From Budvicia aquatica DSM 5075 = ATCC 35567 (lineage in GTDB: Bacteria; Pseudomonadota; Gammaproteobacteria; Enterobacterales; Enterobacteriaceae), in contig NZ_ATYS01000023.1 of assembly GCF_000427805.1 (NCBI RefSeq), forward strand, positions 23,375-87,374: 64,000 nt of DNA, written 5' to 3'. Under the pieces are notes generated by a model. The model was not told where the DNA came from, made no database searches, and was given only the letters and a program-made list of their open reading frames with translations. This document shows positions 37,217 through 45,491 of the stretch, in pieces; within the stretch, counting starts at the first letter, position 1, and every line of letters starts with the position of its first letter. The position numbers and the translations under genes are program-made.

Positions 37217-38008
37217 TTAGCGTTTTTCTAGTACTACAGGCGTTGGATTATTATTGATGAGTGCCTGCAGTTTTTCACTGCCATTAATCTGATTTGTTGG
37301 TAACTGTAGCGTCATGCTTGAATGTGCAAGAACGTAGCCTAACAGGCCTTCAACCAGAACTTTTTCACCACTGCCTGATGCGTTAGTAATATGTGATAAA
37401 CGCGCGTGTACAACCCCATCGTTCTTAACTTCAAGCAATCGACGATTGTTCTGATTGATCACCCGATAGCTTAATTTGGGGGCGGTTGCTTTTTGTATAT
37501 CCCTATTTTTACTGTAATCAGGATTGGTCCAAATACCTTGTCCGCTAACAAAAAGTGGTACTGAATAACGCATCTGGAAGTTAATTCCAACGCTGGCGGG
37601 TGATGATTCTGTTATTTCATCCGGCTTTTTGGCTCTGGGGGCCTCATCAACGATAATTCGATAGGCCCTTTCCTGGTTAGGTTGAACTTTTATATTCTTG
37701 ATTAACCTGATTAGTTGGCGCTTACCTGGCTCAATCAGTGCGAATGGCGGACTGACTGCAATATCAGTTTGTTTAGTATATTGATTATCATTATCTGACT
37801 GCTTCCATTCAAATACCCTGATTTGCATATATACCGGCTTATCATCTTTGTTTTCCAGCCAAAGAGAGGCTGAATTTTGGTCATCTTCGATTACCGGATC
37901 GATGGGCCAAATAAGGATTGAACTTGCATATCCCTGTGGTAATGAATAGAAGCAAACCGAAACAAGCGTGCCAATAAAAAGCCATTTTAACGATCTTCTA
38001 TTTTTCAT
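37217..38008 (-). CDS. csuC: Periplasmic pilus chaperone (CsuC-like)
   Basis: A 263-residue PapD-like chaperone. The signal peptide (to about residue 28, GYAS) is followed by an N-terminal Ig domain with ILIWPIDPVIEDDQNSASLWLENKDDKPVYMQIRVFEW and a basic IRLIKN edge strand, and a C-terminal domain with the NDGVVHARLSHI segment. It caps pilus subunits until the usher takes them over. The ATG at 38008 has GGAAG eight bases upstream. It lies between csuB and the usher. Confidence 0.92.
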   Translation of the reverse strand: MKNRRSLKWLFIGTLVSVCFYSLPQGYASSILIWPIDPVIEDDQNSASLWLENKDDKPVYMQIRVFEWKQSDNDNQYTKQTDIAVSPPFALIEPGKRQLIRLIKNIKVQPNQERAYRIIVDEAPRAKKPDEITESSPASVGINFQMRYSVPLFVSGQGIWTNPDYSKNRDIQKATAPKLSYRVINQNNRRLLEVKNDGVVHARLSHITNASGSGEKVLVEGLLGYVLAHSSMTLQLPTNQINGSEKLQALINNNPTPVVLEKR

Positions 38009-38034
38009 TTGTGTCTTCCAAAAATAAATACTAT

Positions 38035-38613
38035 TCAGTATGTTATGGTTACATTCACAGTATCGCTGTACTGACCTACCGCCGGTAATGCTGTAGTAGC
38101 AAACAGGCGGGCATATAAACTAAAAGGTTTCACAGTACCGTCGGCGGTATAGCTGTAGATTTGGCCGCCGTTACTGCCATTTCCCCAAACGGTGCTGTAA
38201 TTACTATCTTGGTAGAGTTGATACCTCAGCGTGCTGGCCCCCGTTGTCATCTTCATAAAACGGCCATTGCTGACGCTGCCGCCGCTGTTTAGTCCGGCGT
38301 CAATGGCGATAGTAACGCTGATACCCGGCGTACATTTCACTACAACAGAGCCGGCATTCTGTGCTGAGACCAGGTTAATATCACTGAACAAGCTTGAGAT
38401 ATTGCCAAAGTTGATGTTGCCAAAGGTGGTAGGATCATTGCTTGCGCTGCCTAACATGCAGCCTTTAACAATGGAGGCATTAACGGTGAAGGGGTTACTC
38501 AGCGTTTGAGACGTAGCTTGAGGCGTTATTGATATATTGAGTAACAGAACCGTCGTTACGATCAGAGAATTTCGGTAATGGTTATCTGACAAACGCACAA
38601 TGGTTTTCATCAT
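38035..38613 (-). CDS. csuB: Minor pilin, SCPU domain (CsuB-like)
   Basis: A 192-residue exported protein with one SCPU domain: a signal peptide to about residue 36 (ATSQ), a donor strand FTVNASIVKGCMLGS, then NFGNI..FSDIN, a central Cys (VVKCTPGISVTIAID) and the C-terminal SDTVNVTITY. It is expected to be a minor shaft or adaptor subunit. Two adjoining ATG codons (38613 and 38610) are equivalent starts. It lies between csuA and the chaperone gene, 7 bp after csuA. Confidence 0.85.
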   Translation of the reverse strand: MMKTIVRLSDNHYRNSLIVTTVLLLNISITPQATSQTLSNPFTVNASIVKGCMLGSASNDPTTFGNINFGNISSLFSDINLVSAQNAGSVVVKCTPGISVTIAIDAGLNSGGSVSNGRFMKMTTGASTLRYQLYQDSNYSTVWGNGSNGGQIYSYTADGTVKPFSLYARLFATTALPAVGQYSDTVNVTITY

Positions 38614-38620
38614 ATTCTTG

Positions 38621-39154
38621 CTACCAGCTCACGGTGACTTGGACTGTATCAGTGTAAGTATCGACGATGGGCGTTGATTGGGCTGGAAGCTGACCATAAA
38701 CTGGAATCCATTCGGGTTGCCCTGTTCCGGGTCTGGTCACTCCGGTCGTATTATTCCAAACGATCGAATCGTTAGCGTCGGTATAAAGGTTGTAATTAAC
38801 GTGCTGACCTGAGGTTGCTCCGGTCATATATCGTTGGGCTACGTTGCCGCTATTACCGGTACTTAATACCACTTGATAATTTACGCCAGACGCACACTGG
38901 ACCAAAATAGCCCCGGCGTTAGGTTGCCCTATCAGCCTGATGGTCTTATTTAAATAATAGAGCGTACCAAAATTGAGCGTACCGAAGGAGGTGGTTCCTG
39001 AGGTCGTAGTACCAGCGGTGCAGGCCGGTAAAACATTAACCGATACGGTCACTGTGGCTGATTTTGTCGCGGTTGTTCCAGTGCCAGAAATCATCCATAG
39101 CAGGAGAATCAATAACCGCATCCTTGGTTGATTCTGTTTTAACTGAGACGTCAT
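38621..39154 (-). CDS. csuA: Minor pilin, SCPU domain (CsuA-like)
   Basis: A 177-residue exported protein with one SCPU domain: VTVSVNVLPACTAGTTTSG, then FGTLNFGTLYYLNKTI, AILVQCASGVNYQVVLSTG and the C-terminal DTYTDTVQVTVSW. An open frame extends to a TTG at 39226 that overlaps csuA/B, but the ATG at 39154 gives a length like its sisters and a usable signal peptide (hydrophobic core MRLLILLLWMISG). An ATG at 39121 is a further option. The ribosome binding site GAAGGA is unusually close to the ATG at 39154. Confidence 0.78.
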   Translation of the reverse strand: MTSQLKQNQPRMRLLILLLWMISGTGTTATKSATVTVSVNVLPACTAGTTTSGTTSFGTLNFGTLYYLNKTIRLIGQPNAGAILVQCASGVNYQVVLSTGNSGNVAQRYMTGATSGQHVNYNLYTDANDSIVWNNTTGVTRPGTGQPEWIPVYGQLPAQSTPIVDTYTDTVQVTVSW

Positions 39155-39215
39155 TCCTTCACCCGAGATAGCACCGCTGCTAATAAATAGCGTTATATTA
39201 TGGTAACGTATTGAT

Positions 39216-39752
39216 TTACCAGTCAACGGTAACTAAAACGATATCACTGTATAAACCTTGAGCCGGTGTTGTTTGTGCCGGTACCAATCCATAAACGATC
39301 ATATTGACGGCATTACCTGTTCCTTGAGCACTGAGTATGCCTGCACCCGCACTGTTCCAGGGGAGAGTACGGCTGGCATCTTGGAATAAGGAATAATTAA
39401 TATAGTCATTGCTTGGGCTCACACCGCCGATTAACCGGCGTTGCGAACCAGTGGCATTCTGGCCGTTATCAAGCTTGACGGTATAAGGCAGAGCGGTAGT
39501 ACATTGGATTTGTATTGCTCCGCTGGTACCTGTTGATTGCCCGGTGATAATATCTGCCAACGAAGAATACTGACCAAAGTCTAGGGTACCAAAATCATTG
39601 ACCGCTCCTCCCGTACTGCCACCGGTAACGGAACAGCCGTTACCAATGGTTAGCTGAACGGTAAGATTCCCGTTAATCGTGCCCACAGCAAAAATATTTG
39701 AACTACATACCATGGCTGCAGTGCAGCCTAACGCAATCAACAGTTTTTTCAT
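39216..39752 (-). CDS. Major pilin, SCPU domain (CsuA/B-like)
   Basis: A 178-residue SCPU protein: a signal peptide (MKKLLIALGCTAAMVCSSNIFA), then the donor strand NGNLTVQLTIGNGCSVTGG, the NDFGTLDFGQYSSLADII core, an IQCTTALPYTVKLDNG segment and the C-terminal YSDIVLVTVDW. The first and shortest-leader gene of the operon normally encodes the main rod subunit (CsuA/B). Its promoter must lie in the AT-rich region to the right. Confidence 0.87.
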   Translation of the reverse strand: MKKLLIALGCTAAMVCSSNIFAVGTINGNLTVQLTIGNGCSVTGGSTGGAVNDFGTLDFGQYSSLADIITGQSTGTSGAIQIQCTTALPYTVKLDNGQNATGSQRRLIGGVSPSNDYINYSLFQDASRTLPWNSAGAGILSAQGTGNAVNMIVYGLVPAQTTPAQGLYSDIVLVTVDW

Positions 39753-40294
39753 GCCAAACCCCGAAAATCATTTTGCTTAATAAGATGACTTACAGTTTAA
39801 GCGCCACCGTTAAACAACGCGCTCTGATAATAGTCACAATGGAATAATACAAATAAGCCTCTTTCAAGGGCCTGTAATGCATTAAAAGTAAATATAGTAA
39901 GTATTTTAAAAAGTTCCACTTACAAAAATATATAGTTAAAATAATAGTTTGTTAAATGCCGGGTGTATTTTTTAACCAATTGATTTTAATTTATTTTTTT
40001 AATTTTTCTTCTATGAATCTTCCTTAAAATATGAATTTATATACTTATAGGTTCATTCTATTTTTTGTTTTTTTATTACAAAATTAATTGATAGTTTTTA
40101 TTGAATGTTTTGCATTGCTAGACTATTAATTTGTTATTTTTTGAGATGCGAGTATATATTGTCATCTCATTTTTTATATTTCAGCCATTCGGAATATAGT
40201 TCAGGGTAACTTCGGTTCTAAATTCAAATGTTGGGAAGGACAAATCAACATCTTCTTCTACCCATGTTTATTGGTTACACTAGGTTATAATGCC
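39753..40294. other. AT-rich promoter region of the Csu operon
   Basis: About 540 bp with no gene on either strand. The part 39890-40170 is very AT-rich with long T runs, which suggests bent, H-NS-bound DNA, common upstream of silenced pilus operons. It must contain the leftward Csu promoter. No clear operator or phase-switch inverted repeats were found. Confidence 0.4.
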
Positions 40295-40497
40295 TATACC
40301 CGTCATACTTTAAGCTGCATCTTTGTTGGCTGCGCTTGCTCACCCGAATCACTTAGCTGAGTAAGCTCATCGAGGCAAGGCCCATTCATGGGCCTTGCCT
40401 CGATGAGGCCGCTGCAAGCAGCGTTCAAATCTGTTGCAGACAGATTGGTCGCTCTCTTGCCGACGCTATGCAACGCGAATTATTTGGGTATGTATAC
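40295..40497. repeat. Palindromic intergenic repeat (Yersinia/Serratia YPAL-like)
   Basis: The segment is bounded by TATACCC at 40295 and GGGTATGTATA at 40497. Its left end continues CGTCATACTTTAAGCTGCAT and its right end, read on the other strand, continues with AATAATTCGCGTTGCAT, so the ends are terminal inverted repeats. The interior holds GTTGGCTGCG, CACTTAGCTGAGTAAGCTC and other short palindromes. I recall very similar elements scattered between genes in Yersinia and Serratia, where they are non-coding and mobile in an unknown manner. It sits 36 bp upstream of frsA. Confidence 0.7.
40366..40407. repeat. Perfect 20-bp inverted repeat inside the YPAL-like element
   Basis: The arms 40366-40385 and 40388-40407 are exact reverse complements with a 2-base centre. 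The core is CGAGGCAAGGCCCA and its complement. Such a long perfect palindrome can extrude as a cruciform or form a very stable RNA hairpin in the frsA leader. Confidence 0.9.
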
Positions 40498-40533
40498 CAC
40501 CAACCCACGATGCACCGGAGGCCGTAGTCTACT

Positions 40534-41781
40534 ATGCCAAAAGCTAACCTTTCAGAAGTGTTGTTTAAACCTTCTTTTAAACATCCGGAAACGTCCACGT
40601 TGGTGAAACGAGTGACGCAGTCATCAGCCACCGTTCATTCGCCATTAGACGGTGAGACCGAATCTAATTGGTACCGTATGATCAATCGTCCAATGTGGGC
40701 ATGGCGTGGTATCGATCCTATTGAGGTTGAAACCGTGTTGGCGCGTATTGCCGCATCTAAAAATCAGCGGACCAATGAAGCCTTACTAGATACTGTTGTC
40801 GGTTATCGGGGTGGGAATTGGATTTACGAATGGGCTAAAGAAGGGATGCTGTGGCAGAAAGAGGCTCAGGATCTGGCCTGTAAGGATCCGATAAAAGCCG
40901 GTAATTGCTGGTTAAAAGCCTCTAATTTCTACAGTATTGCCAGTTATCCGCATCTACGGGGAGATCGGTTAGCCGAGCAGGCTGAAATTCTGGCCGATCG
41001 CGCTTATCGTGAAGCCGCGGATCTCCTGCCTTTTGAGCTAAAACCCATCGATTTCAACGTAGATGGTGGCACGTTGACCGGATTTCTGCACGTTCCACCC
41101 ACCGGGGATGCCCCTTATCCAACGGTATTGCTTTGCGGTGGGTTAGATAATTTCCAGAATGACTATTATCCGTTATTCCGAGACTACCTTGCCCCAAAAG
41201 GCATCGCCATGCTGTGTGTCGATTTGCCTTCTATTGGTTTCGCTTCGCGCTGGACGTTAACTGAAGATACCAGTGCGCTGCATCAACAGGTGCTTAACCA
41301 ACTGGATCAGGTTGCTTGGATTGATAATCAACGTGTTGTTGCACTGGGCGTTCGTTTTGGTGCCAACGTCGCCGTTCGTCTGGCCTATCTTGAACCTCGC
41401 CGTTTGCGGGGAGTCGCCTGTATCGGGCCGATCGTGCACGAGCTATTAACTAATAAAGAGACTCAGCAGCGTATACCAAACGTATATCGGGATATTATTG
41501 CCAGTCGCTTGAAGTTAGATTCAACCACCGATAGTTTGCTATATATAGCATTAAATAATTACTCGCTGAAAACGCAAGGATTGCTCGGGCGACGCTGTTC
41601 GACGCCGATGTGCTCAGTTGCCTTTGAAAATGACATCTTCAGCCCTCCGTCTGAATCTAAGCTGATTTCCTCCTCCGCCAGTGAAGGAAAAGTGATTAAC
41701 ATTGCCTCAACGCCGTTAAGAAGTAGTTTTAGTAATGGATTACAGCAACTAACAGAGTGGATTAGTCAGAAATTATGTTAA
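40534..41781 (+). CDS. frsA: Esterase / fermentation-respiration switch protein FrsA
   Basis: A 415-residue alpha/beta-hydrolase-type protein, matching the length of E. coli FrsA (YafA). Family signs are LFKPSFKHPETSTL near the start, MINRPMWAWRGIDPIE, YPHLRGDRLAEQAE and the hydrolase region PYPTVLLCGGLDNFQNDYYPLFRDYLAPKGIAML. FrsA binds unphosphorylated enzyme IIA-Glc in E. coli and influences the respiration/fermentation balance; esterase activity has also been reported. The position between gpt and crl is conserved. GGAGG lies 12 bases before the ATG, a rather long spacing. Confidence 0.95.
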   Translation: MPKANLSEVLFKPSFKHPETSTLVKRVTQSSATVHSPLDGETESNWYRMINRPMWAWRGIDPIEVETVLARIAASKNQRTNEALLDTVVGYRGGNWIYEWAKEGMLWQKEAQDLACKDPIKAGNCWLKASNFYSIASYPHLRGDRLAEQAEILADRAYREAADLLPFELKPIDFNVDGGTLTGFLHVPPTGDAPYPTVLLCGGLDNFQNDYYPLFRDYLAPKGIAMLCVDLPSIGFASRWTLTEDTSALHQQVLNQLDQVAWIDNQRVVALGVRFGANVAVRLAYLEPRRLRGVACIGPIVHELLTNKETQQRIPNVYRDIIASRLKLDSTTDSLLYIALNNYSLKTQGLLGRRCSTPMCSVAFENDIFSPPSESKLISSSASEGKVINIASTPLRSSFSNGLQQLTEWISQKLC

Positions 41782-41792
41782 TATTCGGATGT

Positions 41793-41813
41793 TTTTTAAC
41801 AAGCTGTTAAAAA
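41793..41813. terminator. AT-rich hairpin between frsA and crl
   Basis: TTTTTAACA (41793-41801) and TGTTAAAAA (41805-41813) form a perfect 9-bp stem with a 3-base loop 12 bases after the frsA stop. It is AT-rich, so it is a weak terminator at best. Confidence 0.45.
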
Positions 41814-41836
41814 GTTGAATCTCAGGAGTCAGCATC

Positions 41837-42241
41837 ATGCTATTACCCAACGGTCATTCCAGAAGTCGGTTATTAAAAGAGTTTATTAGTTTAGGTCCCT
41901 ATATTCGAGAATCTCAATGCAAAGGCAATCGCTATTTTTTCGATTGTTTGGCTGTTTGTGTAAGCAGTAAGCCTTCTCCTGAAAAGAGAGAGTTCTGGGG
42001 CTGGTGGATTGATATGGATGCTGACGAAGAAGGGTTTGTGTTTCATTGTCAGACCGGCCTTTTTGATAAATTAGGGGACTGGCAGCCAAAACCGATTAAA
42101 GATGCTGAAATCAAAAAAGAGATTGATGCCAATCTTCAGGAATTCTTGCAAAAGCTAGGTAACTATTTGACCTCAATTAAGCTCACTCTTCGCCCTATGG
42201 ATGATGAGCAGGTCAAAAACATCGATAAATCTCCTGTCTGA
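41837..42241 (+). CDS. crl: Sigma-S assembly factor Crl
   Basis: A 134-residue Crl protein, the usual length. Family segments include a LLPNGHSRSRLLKEFISLGPYIRE start, GWWIDMDADEEGFVFHCQTGLFDKLGDW and the YLTSIKLTLRPMDDE tail. Crl promotes RpoS-core RNA polymerase assembly, which affects stationary-phase and surface genes. CAGGAGT lies ten bases before the ATG. The position between frsA and proB is as in E. coli, but phoE is absent here. Confidence 0.96.
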   Translation: MLLPNGHSRSRLLKEFISLGPYIRESQCKGNRYFFDCLAVCVSSKPSPEKREFWGWWIDMDADEEGFVFHCQTGLFDKLGDWQPKPIKDAEIKKEIDANLQEFLQKLGNYLTSIKLTLRPMDDEQVKNIDKSPV

Positions 42242-42272
42242 CAAATTATTTACTCTAATTCTCACTTATTTT

Positions 42273-42296
42273 GCGTTATGCCTGTTGGCATAACGC
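42273..42296 (+). terminator. Hairpin after crl / before proB
   Basis: GCGTTATGCC (42273-42282) and GGCATAACGC (42287-42296) form a perfect 10-bp stem with a 4-base loop. No T run follows at once, so it may be a terminator for crl or a structured leader of proB. Confidence 0.55.
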
Positions 42297-42355
42297 TCCA
42301 CTCCTGCTAAAAAGGTTTTCTCGCTTTATTCTTAGAATTCAACGGCAGAACAATT

Positions 42356-43459
42356 ATGAATAACAGCCAAACGTTGGTTGTCAAATTAGGCACCAGTGTT
42401 CTTACAGGTGGATCTTTACGTTTAAATCGTGCTCATATCGTTGAGCTGGTACGCCAGTGTGCGCATCAGCACGCATTGGGGCACCGAATTATTATTGTTA
42501 CGTCGGGCGCAATTGCCGCCGGGCGGGAGCATCTTAACTACCCTGAACTTCCTACTACCATTGCTTCTAAACAGCTTTTGGCCGCAGTTGGGCAGAGTCG
42601 TTTGATTCAGCTATGGGAACAACTTTTCTCTATTTATGGCATTAATATTGGCCAAATGTTACTGACCCGGGCCGATCTTGAGGATCGTGAACGTTTTCTG
42701 AATGCCAGAGATACCATGTTAGCGCTGCTTGATAACCATATTGTACCGGTAATCAATGAGAATGACGCGGTTGCCACGGCTGAGATCAAAGTCGGTGACA
42801 ACGATAATCTTTCGGCATTGGCGGCTATTCTTGGCGGTGCTGATAAGCTTTTATTATTGACTGACCAGCCGGGGCTGTTTACAGCGGATCCTCGCCATAA
42901 CCCGGATGCCGAACTTATTCGTGAAGTTCATAGTATTGATGATGCATTAAGAGCCATTGCTGGCGATAGCATATCAGGGTTAGGAACTGGCGGTATGGCC
43001 ACTAAGCTCCAGGCTGCAGATGTTGCTTGTCGCGCCGGAATTGATGTGATTATTGCGGCGGGTATTAAACCGGGCGTCATTGGTGATGTGATTAACGATG
43101 TTTCCGTTGGAACCCGTTTTCATGCTCAACCTTCGCCGCTGGAAAGTCGTAAACGCTGGATTTTTGGCGCACCGCCGGCGGGTGAAATCAGCGTAGATGA
43201 TGGTGCCGTTCAGGCCATGTTGGAGCGCGGCAGCTCGTTATTACCGAAAGGTATTAAGAACGTCATCGGTAATTTTTCACGCGGTGAAGTGATTCGGATT
43301 CGCAATCTGGCCGGGCGCGATTTAGCCCACGGAGTGGCTCGTTATAATAGCGATGCTTTACGCATGATTGCCGGCTACCACTCTCAAGAGATAGATTCTA
43401 TTCTAGGCTATGAATATGGCCCGGTTGCCGTTCACCGTGACGATATGATCATCAGCTAA
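42356..43459 (+). CDS. proB: Glutamate 5-kinase ProB
   Basis: A 367-residue enzyme, the E. coli length. The amino-acid-kinase domain (1-260) shows [35 protein letters not shown] and VGDNDNLSA; a C-terminal PUA domain (about 275-367) follows. It phosphorylates glutamate, the first and feedback-inhibited step of proline synthesis. It lies 11 bp upstream of proA and forms an operon with it. Confidence 0.97.
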   Translation: MNNSQTLVVKLGTSVLTGGSLRLNRAHIVELVRQCAHQHALGHRIIIVTSGAIAAGREHLNYPELPTTIASKQLLAAVGQSRLIQLWEQLFSIYGINIGQMLLTRADLEDRERFLNARDTMLALLDNHIVPVINENDAVATAEIKVGDNDNLSALAAILGGADKLLLLTDQPGLFTADPRHNPDAELIREVHSIDDALRAIAGDSISGLGTGGMATKLQAADVACRAGIDVIIAAGIKPGVIGDVINDVSVGTRFHAQPSPLESRKRWIFGAPPAGEISVDDGAVQAMLERGSSLLPKGIKNVIGNFSRGEVIRIRNLAGRDLAHGVARYNSDALRMIAGYHSQEIDSILGYEYGPVAVHRDDMIIS

Positions 43460-43470
43460 GGGGTTTAACT

Positions 43471-44724
43471 ATGTTAGAACAAATGGGGCAGGCAGCCAAA
43501 AAAGCCTCTTACCAGTTAGCGACATTAAGCTCAGCAAAGAAGAATCAGGCTCTGGCCGTTATGGCTGATACGCTGGAAGCTAATAGCGATGTCATTCTGT
43601 CCGCTAATGAAAAAGATATGGATGCGGCGAAAGCCTCCGGAACCAGTGAAGCGCTGCTCGACCGTCTGCTGCTTACGCCTTCTCGTTTAGCTGCAATCGC
43701 TAATGATGTTCGCCACGTTTGTCGTTTAGTCGATCCTGTCGGCCATATTATTGACGGGTCATTGCTCGACAGTGGCCTTAATCTTCAGCGTCGCCGGGTT
43801 CCGTTAGGGGTTGTTGGCGTTATTTATGAAGCCCGGCCTAATGTCACCATTGATGTAGCTTCTTTATGTTTGAAAACCGGGAATGCGGTAATTTTGCGCG
43901 GTGGTAAAGAGACGGTGCATACCAACAAAGCGATGGTTGAAGTGATTCAACTGGCGTTAAGTCAGTGTGGTTTGCCGGCAGCGGCTGTACAGTCTATTGA
44001 TAATCCGGACCGTGAATTAATTAATCAATTACTCAAGTTAGATCGCTATGTGGATATGCTGATCCCTCGCGGTGGAGCTGCATTGCATCGTTTGTGTCGT
44101 GAGAATTCCACTATTCCGGTAATCATTGGTGGTATCGGTATTTGTCATACCTTCGTGGATGAAAGTGCCGATTTTGATAAGGCTCTGGCCATTATTGATA
44201 ATGCAAAGACTCAGCGTCCGAGTACCTGTAATACGCTGGAAACTTTACTGGTTCAGCGCAGTATTGCATCAACTTTCTTGCCTAAGCTGAGTGAAAAAAT
44301 GAAAGGAAGCGGGGTGACATTACACGCGTCACCTGAGGCTATGATGTATCTAAGTGGCGGTGAGGCCATCGTAGTTCCGGTGATTGATGAAGACTACGAA
44401 AAAGAGTGGTTGTCATTAGACTTAAATGTCACCGTTGTTGACGGATTAGATGAAGCTATCGGGCATATTCGTGCTCATGGCAGTGCCCATTCTGATGCCA
44501 TTTTAACTCGTTCGCTTTCTAATGCAGACCGCTTTGTCGCCGAAGTTGATTCAGCCGCGGTATATGTTAATGCCAGCACGCGCTTTACCGATGGCGGACA
44601 GTTTGGATTAGGGGCGGAAGTCGCCGTAAGTACTCAAAAACTCCATGCCAGAGGTCCGATGGGGCTCGAAGCGCTAACCACCTATAAATGGATAGGCTAC
44701 GGCGACGACCTTATTCGTCGCTGA
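43471..44724 (+). CDS. proA: Gamma-glutamyl phosphate reductase ProA
   Basis: A 417-residue reductase, the E. coli length. Visible motifs are [36 protein letters not shown], and the catalytic Cys in [25 protein letters not shown] lies near the end. It reduces glutamyl phosphate to glutamate semialdehyde with NADPH. The tRNA-Thr that follows proA in E. coli is not present here. Confidence 0.97.
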   Translation: MLEQMGQAAKKASYQLATLSSAKKNQALAVMADTLEANSDVILSANEKDMDAAKASGTSEALLDRLLLTPSRLAAIANDVRHVCRLVDPVGHIIDGSLLDSGLNLQRRRVPLGVVGVIYEARPNVTIDVASLCLKTGNAVILRGGKETVHTNKAMVEVIQLALSQCGLPAAAVQSIDNPDRELINQLLKLDRYVDMLIPRGGAALHRLCRENSTIPVIIGGIGICHTFVDESADFDKALAIIDNAKTQRPSTCNTLETLLVQRSIASTFLPKLSEKMKGSGVTLHASPEAMMYLSGGEAIVVPVIDEDYEKEWLSLDLNVTVVDGLDEAIGHIRAHGSAHSDAILTRSLSNADRFVAEVDSAAVYVNASTRFTDGGQFGLGAEVAVSTQKLHARGPMGLEALTTYKWIGYGDDLIRR

Positions 44725-44743
44725 TATCGGTTGTTTTAATATG

Positions 44744-44773
44744 CCCGTTACTCTTTTTATCATGTAGTAACGG
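44744..44773 (+). terminator. Hairpin after proA
   Basis: CCCGTTACT (44744-44752) and AGTAACGGG (44765-44773) form a perfect 9-bp stem with a 12-base loop, 20 bases after the proA stop. A short run of mixed T/C follows. Confidence 0.6.
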
Positions 44774-45491
44774 GTCTCATCCATCCCCTTTATAATCTGC
44801 GTTGATTAAACTAATAAATAATATTTATTATCATTTCAATATATTATCGGGCACTGTTGGTCTTTCCTCTAACTTTTAAAAGAACATACCATTTATTTTT
44901 AATTACTTCCGTTATTATTTTATTGTTATTTATTTTCATTTCGCGTGATTTTATTTTTTATCTTATTGTAATTTAAAGATAAAATTAATTTGTCGCCATT
45001 CTGTTTTATTTTTTTCATTCTGTGAACTTATACTATTAAAGATTAAGTTGGTCGTTGTCTTTATTTTATCTTATTGTTTGTAATGGGTTTTATATGTATA
45101 TTTATTTAATATTCTTAATGATTTGGTTATACCGATCTATTGTGTCGCCTTGTTAGTCTTATCGATGTATTATTCTTTATTGTTGCTTTTTGAACTTACT
45201 TGACGATCTAAAAGGTTGTTTTTTTATTCTATTGTAGTTTAATTGGTGTGCTTTGTTCTTGGTGGGGCATTGGTAGTGCTTGGATGGGTATATTTTAAAA
45301 TAACTTACTGAGATATCTGTTGATATTAGTTGGCATAATTCAATGTTAAGTTAATTTTTGATTTTTATTCTAATTGATGGAGTTTGATAGTTTTAATTGT
45401 CGGAATGAATTCTGAACGCTAAGCCATAAATATAATTAGAAATAAATGCGTTTTAATGCGCAATGGAAATAATACTAAAGGGAGTTATTCG
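44774..45491. other. Long AT-rich gap before the autotransporter gene
   Basis: About 720 bp without a gene. Most of it (44810-45470) is strongly AT-rich with many T runs, unlike the flanking proA. It probably holds the autotransporter promoter and H-NS-type silencing DNA. GGGAG lies just before the ATG at 45492. I found no tRNA, phase-variable repeat or hidden frame. Confidence 0.4.
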
